Assembly (NCBI GenBank): GCA_030849075.1
Contig: JASAOO010003502.1
Coordinates: 17,378 to 81,377 of the forward strand
Origin: Zelonia costaricensis
Taxonomy: Eukaryota; Euglenozoa; Kinetoplastea; Trypanosomatida; Trypanosomatidae
Length of the DNA stretch: 64,000 nucleotides
Reading direction: 5' to 3'
The notes below the pieces were generated by a model, which worked only from the letters and a program-made list of their open reading frames with translations, ran no database searches and was not told where the DNA came from. Positions within the stretch are counted from its first letter, which is position 1; each line of letters begins with the position of its first letter. This document shows, piece by piece, positions 18,101 to 25,334 of this stretch. The position numbers and the translations under genes were made by a program.

Positions 18101-21100
18101 GGCTGTTCCTCCTCGTCGTCACCCGCGGCGAGTGTTGTGCTGCGACGGGGTGGGGGCGGCGAGTAGGCCATCACCGGCGGCACGGACGACGTCGAGTTCC
18201 GCGGCTCCGGTGCATTGTAGGCGTGGGTCACACCACCCGCGGCTTGGGCGGCATCGACGCCGCCGTACATGCCCCTGGCGTCGTCGGCGGCAGCGTGCCC
18301 AGCCCACTCCTGCCTGTCCTCCTCTTCGTGTGGAGGCACGCCACGGGGCCCGAACAGCATGCGGGACGCGGTGCTGTACGGCGCATACCGTGGGGCAGGG
18401 ACCGCGTCAACCTGCGCCTGCGCCGCGCCGCGAGCGCTGATGCTGCTGTGGTGGTAGTAGTCGTACGTGCTCCGGTAGGTCCCCGCAGCAGCCGCGGCGG
18501 CCGCGACGCCGTAGTAGGAGGGGTCGTCGAAGTAGGTGGAGGTGGTGCTCGGCAAGGCGTTGCTGCCCACCGAGCCGGGCACGGCCCCGGCGCCGTCCGC
18601 CAGGTCCACGGAGGTCGCCGTGCCCACTGGCACCCCCGTCGGGGAGCGGCGGCGCGGCCCGGGCCCTGGGGAGAGCGAGGACGGAGAGAAGGACGACTCA
18701 CGCCCCCACGGACTCTCCTCCAGTGCGCGGTCGCGCGACGGCGGCTGTGCGCCGTAGGGGGATGCGGAGAAGGACGAGCGCGCGGCGGAGGCGAGCTGCT
18801 GCTGCTGCTGCGGCTGGTCTGGCTGGTGCTCTGTCGCCAGCGGGTGATGCCGCGAGCCCCGCCGGCTTCCCACCTCGCTCGCTGCGTACGACGACTCAAG
18901 GTCGGCCACGTGCCGCGCGGCGCGGCGGCGGTCGCCTTGTCGGCGCTGATAGCGGCGCGCGCTGCGCTCCGCCTGGGCCTCGGCGTCGTCCTGCAGTGCC
19001 TGGCCACGCTGCTGGGCCTCCACAATCTCCAGCACGGCGGACCGGATCGCCGCACGGATGATGTCGGCGGGGTCCATGGCCGCCAAGCTCGCCGCTGCAC
19101 CACCCGCTGCGGAGGCGGAGGCGGAGGAGGAGGGCAACCCGTGCGCCCGCATCGCCGCCGCGCTCGCCGAGGTCAGCGGACCCACCACACCACCCGCGGA
19201 GGTCGGGGTGGCGAGTGGCGTCTCCTGCGACCCCGGTCGTAGCGGCAGCTCCTGCTGCTGTTGCTGCTGGGCGCCGAGCACGACGCGCGGCGGGGTGGCG
19301 CTGGAGGGGGCGTCCGCGGCGGCCGCGGCAGCGGCTGGCACAGGGACCGAGGGTGGGCGCTGCGCAAAGGACGAAGCGCGGGACGACGACGGCACGAGCG
19401 GTGGTGTCTGCGCAGACGCATGGGCAGAACCGCCTGGAGCAGCGGACGACTGCGACGCCAGCGGCACGGCAGCGGTCATGAACGGGGCCGCGACGGACGC
19501 GCTCGCCGAGCCCGGTCGGCTGGAGGCGGCGGAGTGGCTCAGCCGTGCGCTGGCAGGGCTTCCCCGGCCACTGTGGGCCAGCGGGAGCGGCAGACTGCCA
19601 CTGCCCACCTGCGACGGCAAGGCCGGCACGGCCGCAGCGGCAGTGCCGACCACTGCGGACGAGCGCGAGGGTGTCGTGTGCCGCGAGGAGTGGCTGCGCG
19701 AGTCGAACTCGCGCAAGCTGTCGCGCGCACTGCGCAGCCGCTGCTGCGCCTGCTGCACCTCCGCCTCCCGCGCCTGCTGCCGGCGCTCCATCTCGGCCAA
19801 TCGCGCCTGCGCCTCGGCGCTCGTGCGAGCCACCTCCTCGTGTGCCAGGCGAACCGCCTCCACCGCGCGGGCCTCGATCTCGGCCAGGCGGCGCACCGCC
19901 TCCTCCTTCTCGCTTTCCTGCAGCGCCAGGCGAAGCAGGTGATCGGCGCGGCTGCGCTCCTGCCACTCATCCTCGCGACGCTGCGCCTCGCGAGCCGCTC
20001 GGGCGGCCTCGGCCGCCGTCATCTCTGCAGCCTCCTCACGGGCCCGGCGCAGCTCCTCCTGCGCCCGCTGCTGCGCCTCTGCCAGCTGGCGCTGCGCGGC
20101 CTGCAGCTTCGCTTCGAGCACGGCCCGCTGCTCCTCCTCGGCGAGCGCCTGCATCACGGCGGCGTGCTCGGCACGGCGAGCGGCCTCGTCGCGAAGGTCG
20201 GAGAGCTGCGCCTGCAGCAGCTGCTCCGCGGCATCGCGTGCATCGCGAATGCGCTGCTCGGCACGCTGCTCGGCTTCGGAGAGAAGCCGCTCCGACTCCG
20301 CGTGCGCGGCTTGTCGCTCCCGCTCTGCCCGCGCGCGCGTCGCGGCCTCCTCGGTAACGCGGCCCTCGGCCTCGCGCAGCCGGTCAAGGGCGGCCTGCAA
20401 CTCCGCCGCGTAGGCCGCCTCGCGTGCGCGCAGCTCGGCCAGCTGGTCGGCAGTGATGAGCGGCGGCGGCGGTGTTGGGGTGGCGGCCGCCGCGAGTCTC
20501 GAGTCCTGCGCATCGCCGTCCCCGGCCTCGGCCTCGATCAGCTCCGGCGTCGTCTGCGTCGCTACGCCGGCGGTGGCCACTGGCAACTCGGTGACGGCGG
20601 CGTGCTGTGGCGCGCCGCGACGGCGGGCCTGCGCGGCGATCACCGTCGGTGCGTCAGAGAGCATGGAGGAGCTGTCCTGCTCCTCCTGCGCCGCGGCCGC
20701 CGCGGCTGCGATGGCAGCCTGCTCGGCCAGCGCCTCGCGACGCCGCAGCGCTGCGACGCCCTGGAAGAAGACGAGCTGCGCCGTGCGCCGCTCCTCCCGC
20801 TCCACCTCCCGCAGCAGCGCGCGTCCGCTCACCTCGTCCGCGTCGAGCTCGTCTCGCTCGAGCTGGCAGCGCTGCCGCAGCGAGGCCTCCTTGCGGGCCG
20901 CCGCCTTCTTGAAGAACTCCGCCGTCTGCCGCTCCTCCGCGTCGGCGAGCGCCTGACACTGCACGGCATGGTGACTCTGCAGGAGCCCGCGCGTGGCGGC
21001 TTCGTACTCGCGGAACGATGCCCGCGCCCGGGCCTCCTCGCTGACGAGCTCCAGCTGCGCCTCCCGCAGCTGCCGCTGCCACCGCACCAGGCGAATCTCG

Positions 21101-23988
21101 TCGTACTCCCGCTGCACGCGGTCGCTCTCCTCCGTGGCAGCGAGGACGCGAGCCACGCGGGCGCCAGACAGCAGCCACGCCCACGCATTGGCCTCCTCCT
21201 GCCCAACGTCGTCGCGGCCAGCACCCTCCTCAGCACAGGTTGCGGCGCGCTGATCCGCGTGGCGCTGCGCCTGCTCCGCCGCCGCGCGCGCCTGCCGCTT
21301 CGCGGTTAGCTCGGCAGGGAACGTTGCGGTCAGCCACTCCGCCGCACTGCGCTCGTAGTGGTCACGCACCGCCGCCTCCGCCTCCACCAGCGCACCTCGC
21401 GCGAGGCTCTCGCGCTCCTGCAGAGCGGCCTGTGCGAAGGCGTCGCGGTCGGCGTGCTGCTGGCGGTCGTGTGCGTCCTGCTCCAGCTGCCGCAGCCGAC
21501 GACGCTCTCCCGCCTCGGCCTCCTCCTGCGCGGCTAGGCGCTGCCGCTCCCGCGCCAGCTCGAGCTCGGCGGCAATGGCGCTCGCTTCCGCGGCGGCTTG
21601 GGCGGCTGCCGCCTCCGCCGCCGTGCGCCTGGCCTCCGCCTCCGCTGCCGCACGCATCGCCTCCGCTTCCGCACGCGTCTGCGCATCCACGGCCGCGGCC
21701 GCGCGCGCCGCCGCGTCGGCCTCCGCCTGCGCCGCAGCCTCTGCAGCCGCCTTCGCGGCAAGCGCCTTCTCCTCTGCAGCGGTGCGTGCGACCTCGGCTT
21801 CTGCGCGCGCGGCTTCCTGCGCATGCGCGGCGAGTCGCGCGGCTTCGACTTCCGCCGCAGCCTGCGCCTTCGCGGCCGCCGCGAACTGGGCCGCCTCGGC
21901 TTCGGCGGCTGCGCGGAACGCCTGCGCCTCGGCCTGGGCCTGCGCCTTCGCTTCCGCAGCGGCCTGCACCGCCTCGGCCTCGGCGGCAGCGCGCAGGGCG
22001 GCCGCCGCCACAGCGGCCTCCTCCCGCGCCACGGCCTCCGCTGCACTACGCAGGGCTGCCGCTGCCGCCATGGCACTTGCGACGGCTTCTGCCTGCGCCA
22101 CGGCTTGGGCCCTTGCCAAAGCCTCGGCCTCCTCCGCCTCCGCACGGGCTGCCGCTTCCGCCTCCACGGCGTCGTGTAGCAGCTGATGCTGCTGCTGCTG
22201 CCGGTGCTCCTCAAGCTCCGCCGCTGCGTCGCGCTCTCGGTCCGGGGCAGCTACGCCGGAGTAAAGGCGCGCCGGACGCGACCCCGTGATTGGCGAGAGC
22301 GTGTTGTCGGTCGACTTCGTCGCCGTGTCGTCTGCAGCCGGTGCCCATGCTGCTGCAGCGGCAGTCGGCTTCTCGTCCTCAGGCGCCGCGCTGCGGTGCT
22401 GCCTCGCCTCGCTATCGTAGTCGGGCGAGCCTGCCCTGCCGGACGTCGTGCGTCGCCGGTGGCGGCTTGTGCTGGCGCTGCCGACCGCAGACTTGTACGC
22501 CGATGCGCGCTGCGACAGCTCGTCCTCGGAAGTGACGCTGACTTGGTCAGAGAAGTCGCCCAGCGACGTCGTCGCGTTGTGGCTGCGCTGCCCGGGCGCG
22601 TGCGTCGGCGTGGGCTGTACTAGCTGATGCTGCTGGTGGCTGTTGAAGAGCGAGGCCGGTGTGGACTCGAACTCCAGCTCCAACCCGCGCCGCGCATGAA
22701 TCGCGGTGTCCTCCTCCTCCATGCGCTGCGTGAGCAGCGCGCGGGCGTGGGCCTCGACCTCGCGAACCACGTCGCGTTCCTCGGTCTCGGTCGCCTCGCA
22801 GTCGTCCAGCAGCTGCCTCGGCGCCATCGCATCGGCTGCGTCATCGGCGGGTGCGGCGCTGTCTCGCACATCCCCTGCACCTTCCGCAGCGGGGGCGGCC
22901 ACTTCGGGCTCCGGCTGCTCTCGCTGGTGGTGCTGCAGCGGTTGCTGCTCTAGCTGCAGAGGTGCAGTCGGTACGTTGCCTTCTGCGCCGACCACCGTGA
23001 CCTCACCCTGCGGTTGCTGCAGCGGCGGAGCTGGTGTTGCCGACGGCACCTGCGCTGTCAGCGGGGTCGTGTCGGCCTCGCTGTCCACCGTGTGCAGCAC
23101 TAACGGTGGCGGCACGGGAAACTCCTGCTTCGGCTCCAGGATCGTGTTGGGCAGCTTCGGTGCGGGCTGCGAGCGCGAACGCTCCTTCGCCCTCTTCGCC
23201 GGGTCCGTGGCGGTGGCGGCCGGCGGCGGCGGTGACACCCGCGGCTGCGGCGGCGCCGCTGTAATCGAGAAGAGGCTCACAGACTTCTGCGCCTGCGCGG
23301 CGGCGTCGGCGGCGCGGCGCAGCTGCTGCTCCCGCAACCGCTGCCGCCGCGCTTCGACGGGGTCAAGTGGGATGGCATCGACGGCATCCTGCGTCAGCGG
23401 CGACGGCGCGCGGGGCGCCGATGTTGCATCCTCACCACTGCCACCCGGGGCGGCGTTGATTGCCGCGGCCTCTCCATGGCCAACGCTTGTGGCATCGCTG
23501 GCGGCGTCAAGCGAGACGACCGACGTGGTGGGGTTGGCGGGGAACTGTACGGAGCTGGCCCGCCGCTTGGCCGTGCCGCTCTTGCCCTTCAGCGCGCTAC
23601 GCTGCGGCGTCACGGTGCCGGTGCGGCGCGATCGCGTGGAGGAAACCCCATCGTCAATCGCCACACGATCCGCCGCCTCAGCCTCACTCGCTGCAGCTGC
23701 TGCGCTGCGCGTGCGGCGCCGCCCGGACTGGGCCAGGCGGGAGACGCAGTTGCACGTTGGGCAGAAGATCACGCGGCCGGCGTTGTCGCAGTGGACGAGG
23801 GCGCACGGCTGGCATGCGTAGTGGCGGCAGTCAACGAGGGAGAAGAAGGGGAAGAGGGGGGCGTGTGGGTCGCCGGCAGAGGGGGTCGCGCGGCGAAGAC
23901 AGAACACGCACACATCCTTGTCGGCCGTGCTTTGCCCCGGCAGGCGCGTCGATGCGATCGAGATGTTCTCCGATTGCAGGCCCGCCAT
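15106..23988 (-). CDS. 2960-residue RING-finger protein with long Ala/Glu coiled coil and second Cys/His cluster
   Basis: The N-terminus carries a C3HC4 RING pattern: C27, C30, C54, H56, C59, C62, C76, C79 (CVFC ... DCRHYACQPC ... CPTC). This fold is typical of E3 ubiquitin ligases, so a ubiquitin-ligase role is plausible but untested here. A disordered stretch (80-590) is followed by a very long Ala/Glu/Arg/Gln-rich helical region (about 600-1425), probably coiled coil. A second Cys/His cluster lies at about 1984-2028 (ACSRCSRSDTTSACWRCGEM, then CRHC and CCTAHH) and resembles a B-box or other treble-clef zinc finger. The C-terminal third is Pro/Gln/Tyr-rich and disordered. The ATG at 23988 is the first after the predicted splice site; the 13 extra codons upstream begin at a TTG and were not used. 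Combining RING, second zinc cluster and coiled coil recalls TRIM-type organisation, but here the second cluster follows the coil instead of preceding it. Confidence 0.88.
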   Translation of the reverse strand: MAGLQSENISIASTRLPGQSTADKDVCVFCLRRATPSAGDPHAPLFPFFSLVDCRHYACQPCALVHCDNAGRVIFCPTCNCVSRLAQSGRRRTRSAAAAASEAEAADRVAIDDGVSSTRSRRTGTVTPQRSALKGKSGTAKRRASSVQFPANPTTSVVSLDAASDATSVGHGEAAAINAAPGGSGEDATSAPRAPSPLTQDAVDAIPLDPVEARRQRLREQQLRRAADAAAQAQKSVSLFSITAAPPQPRVSPPPPAATATDPAKRAKERSRSQPAPKLPNTILEPKQEFPVPPPLVLHTVDSEADTTPLTAQVPSATPAPPLQQPQGEVTVVGAEGNVPTAPLQLEQQPLQHHQREQPEPEVAAPAAEGAGDVRDSAAPADDAADAMAPRQLLDDCEATETEERDVVREVEAHARALLTQRMEEEDTAIHARRGLELEFESTPASLFNSHQQHQLVQPTPTHAPGQRSHNATTSLGDFSDQVSVTSEDELSQRASAYKSAVGSASTSRHRRRTTSGRAGSPDYDSEARQHRSAAPEDEKPTAAAAAWAPAADDTATKSTDNTLSPITGSRPARLYSGVAAPDRERDAAAELEEHRQQQQHQLLHDAVEAEAAARAEAEEAEALARAQAVAQAEAVASAMAAAAALRSAAEAVAREEAAVAAAALRAAAEAEAVQAAAEAKAQAQAEAQAFRAAAEAEAAQFAAAAKAQAAAEVEAARLAAHAQEAARAEAEVARTAAEEKALAAKAAAEAAAQAEADAAARAAAAVDAQTRAEAEAMRAAAEAEARRTAAEAAAAQAAAEASAIAAELELARERQRLAAQEEAEAGERRRLRQLEQDAHDRQQHADRDAFAQAALQERESLARGALVEAEAAVRDHYERSAAEWLTATFPAELTAKRQARAAAEQAQRHADQRAATCAEEGAGRDDVGQEEANAWAWLLSGARVARVLAATEESDRVQREYDEIRLVRWQRQLREAQLELVSEEARARASFREYEAATRGLLQSHHAVQCQALADAEERQTAEFFKKAAARKEASLRQRCQLERDELDADEVSGRALLREVEREERRTAQLVFFQGVAALRRREALAEQAAIAAAAAAAQEEQDSSSMLSDAPTVIAAQARRRGAPQHAAVTELPVATAGVATQTTPELIEAEAGDGDAQDSRLAAAATPTPPPPLITADQLAELRAREAAYAAELQAALDRLREAEGRVTEEAATRARAERERQAAHAESERLLSEAEQRAEQRIRDARDAAEQLLQAQLSDLRDEAARRAEHAAVMQALAEEEQRAVLEAKLQAAQRQLAEAQQRAQEELRRAREEAAEMTAAEAARAAREAQRREDEWQERSRADHLLRLALQESEKEEAVRRLAEIEARAVEAVRLAHEEVARTSAEAQARLAEMERRQQAREAEVQQAQQRLRSARDSLREFDSRSHSSRHTTPSRSSAVVGTAAAAVPALPSQVGSGSLPLPLAHSGRGSPASARLSHSAASSRPGSASASVAAPFMTAAVPLASQSSAAPGGSAHASAQTPPLVPSSSRASSFAQRPPSVPVPAAAAAAADAPSSATPPRVVLGAQQQQQQELPLRPGSQETPLATPTSAGGVVGPLTSASAAAMRAHGLPSSSASASAAGGAAASLAAMDPADIIRAAIRSAVLEIVEAQQRGQALQDDAEAQAERSARRYQRRQGDRRRAARHVADLESSYAASEVGSRRGSRHHPLATEHQPDQPQQQQQLASAARSSFSASPYGAQPPSRDRALEESPWGRESSFSPSSLSPGPGPRRRSPTGVPVGTATSVDLADGAGAVPGSVGSNALPSTTSTYFDDPSYYGVAAAAAAAGTYRSTYDYYHHSSISARGAAQAQVDAVPAPRYAPYSTASRMLFGPRGVPPHEEEDRQEWAGHAAADDARGMYGGVDAAQAAGGVTHAYNAPEPRNSTSSVPPVMAYSPPPPRRSTTLAAGDDEEEQPQQQQQQSGRGDGAALNDARACSRCSRSDTTSACWRCGEMICRHCGLEPGSSRKLCCTAHHRAQLREFARRKTYASGSGVPAGASAPPAVAAVPQSTRAAAASQTALQQQQQQQESRAQRRAEQQVQTSFPSSAAPSVVGYHDKRAGDDMDLASGVGRFDISTSPPVDRPDATPPPPSLIPPSAYRAPARVPAAPFAGVPEAAVPQPQPQQQRQQGRYSSAYPAYPLAAGAAPYPYAYPLAPQPQQVPQQQLRQTAAAPYYLSEDGVPLHVADAFVTTYPVQQPVAPHQQPMPFSYSVRAAVAGAAGTAVAPSAVPPYPSSYMHAAPAPAEPTHAFDQPYYAQYVPQPEQQQQPQRRAPSQPEGLTQSPPPAPPAPVQPVAARASASTRTTSSHGAGTAAPDSAPASAVQHQKQEEEQEEQRTPEAQRQRQPTSATAAAPLPPPLPAVPAARTAALAPAAEGEAAAAGIAREAAVTSASPEAPAEAVATNPAASTPDAADGADAAAAVSPPAAATAGAAAGGVADTEEPKTERKKTFPVFFVALGEGGNDAGEPRRPKPPTPRNFVPSLLMPPAPAAAAPPAPRKASQSQQPPPQRSGSRGWRLSAVPLRHGRASAAVARGPVQSPYKPARSISRGRGGNKDAQRRPSHATAAAGARHAPRPSDPSGHLNGHAEGLSATSVSAMTRSIKSYIKSLSPMLVVDAAGNEVVYEDVRKAEELAHDRWRQQREQEAEEGQQRRRLQPWGAASLGAAAPVRDVYLEHCNRGGKGEVAKDAAAAQASHASKLGRYYVTPVAPYQDEAPPPLPRQPHQQQQQQPARLARDEPAAATHFYHPYSGSSAVTSETVSQTHRYGPAQPAHIALIPPVGDRRVPTLAELDRRLQQLRLEDEHEATQHQRRQARFMQPSSSTQENYAQYQPLQQQQHYAHVHIDHPASVQLSSQPVQRRHGSGGRARPPHQRTVSPPWRTELNSSPVRPRWDISQPHSAVYQPPAPATTAE
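17905..18036 (-). other. Second Cys/His cluster (B-box-like) coding segment
   Basis: The segment has the spacing C-x2-C-x7-C-x2-C-x4-C-x2-C, then CC-x2-HH. The closest match I know is B-box or another small treble-clef zinc finger, but spacing alone cannot settle the family. Confidence 0.5.
21530..22190 (-). repeat. Ala/Glu-rich degenerate repeat tract inside the RING protein
   Basis: About 220 residues (about 600-820) are built of degenerate AEA, AAAEAEA and AxAEAxA units. GCC/GCG/GAG codons dominate, giving a monotonous nucleotide composition. It looks like an internally expanded helix. Confidence 0.7.
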
Positions 23989-25334
23989 GACTGAGGGGCG
24001 CACACGCGCGCACACACACGCAGACAATTACGCGCCAAGCAGGAGGCCGCGGTGAGCACGGCGCAAGTCCACGCGCACTGTGTGTCTACGTGTCTGTGTG
24101 TTTGCGCGTGTGCGCAGGCGAGTCAAACTCGAAGTCTATGAACAGAGAAAAGAAGAAAAGTACAGCCGGACGGGAACGGGAGAGGGCGCCAAAGCGTTTC
24201 CCGTCGCGATGTGTTCGTCTGTGCGTGTGTGTGTGTGCGCGCGCGTGTGTCTGTGTGCTAAGCGATAGCTGCGGCGACGGGGTTGGGTTTGGCGAGGCTT
24301 GCAAGCGTAAACAAAAGAAAAAGCAGACGCAGCAGCAGAGGCGTGTGTGTGTGAGTGTGTGCGAGCAAGACGGGATGTGACCGAGAGATGGCAGGCCGAC
24401 GCAAAGCCACCAGCGCTCTCCCACGAGAGAGGCGCGCGGAGAGGGGTACGGGGAAGTGTCGTCAAGTCGGAGGCACCGAGCAGGACCGGCTTCTTCTCTG
24501 TATACGTGTGTGCGCGCGATGTATGGTGAGAAGTTCCGCGTTGTGGTCGCCGTCGGCCAGTCAATGGGGAGGGAAGGAATTGAACCGGGTACTGCGCTTG
24601 TGCACGAAGGTGCTGTGGGTAACAGAGGGGTGGCAGAAGGGGGGAAGGGAGCAGTTTGGCGCGAGGAGTGAGGCCGAGGGAGAAGTTCCAAAGCTGGTGC
24701 GACGTGTGTATGTGTGAGTGTGTCCGTGTCTATGCGCACCAGGGAGCGCACACGCTACCGACACCGCGCACAAAAGCAGCAGCGCACCAGTGTACCGAGT
24801 ACCTCAAGAGTTCCTCCTGCTGCACTCTCCATGGCCACTCGGCAGCTCGAGAAAGACGCCCGGCGCTCACACACACACACACTTATACACACAGAGCCGC
24901 GACAGAGCGCTATCGCCATCTTCTCTGCGGCTCAGTCGCACAGCGTGACGTCACGTGCCATTGTGCTTTTTGTTCTTTTTCTCCGTCCTCGACGGTACCG
25001 CACGAAGCGTTCGTGAGGGACGCGTCGGAGGGGTAAACAGAGGTCGACGGCGCTAACATACATACACATATATACTGAGAAAGAAGAAGAAGCAGTGAGG
25101 GCGTCGGCAACGCAGGAACGCAAAGGAGGATACAAACGGGGGGGAAGCTGTTGCTCAACAAGAGCGCTGTGGCGCAGCATGCGAGGCCACAACAGCCTCG
25201 GCCCCTCCCCCTCCCTCTCTCTCACGGGAGAGCACCCAAGCACAACAGAGCAAGTAAGCGTGCAGCGTCTTCCACCTTCCAGACACCGGCGAGGCACAAA
25301 TGCAACATTACTTCGAGGGTTTACCCCCGCGGCT
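23989..25334. other. 1.35 kb intergenic spacer
   Basis: No gene is supported. TG/CG-rich sequence lies at 24218-24260 and 24340-24362, CA-rich sequence near 24868-24892, and alternating purine/pyrimidine near 25058-25075 (ACATACACATATATACTG). The left end is the 5' UTR of the RING gene; the right end is the 3' UTR of the 897-residue gene. Confidence 0.6.
24136..24162 (-). promoter_or_regulatory. Predicted trans-splice acceptor for the RING gene
   Basis: The minus strand reads a T/C tract (ACTTTTCTTCTTTTCTCTG) followed by TTCATAG, with AG at 24137-24136. The 147 bases from there to the ATG at 23988 contain no other ATG, which supports that start. Confidence 0.55.

Noticed and set aside
19261..21309. 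Plus-strand frame of 682 codons inside the RING gene
   Set aside because: A shadow of the Ala/Glu/Arg helix; Leu/Arg-rich without domains.
24570..24600. tRNA T-loop-like sequence (GGTTCAATTCC on minus)
   Set aside because: The flanking bases do not pair as a T stem, and no anticodon or acceptor arm could be found at the right distance.
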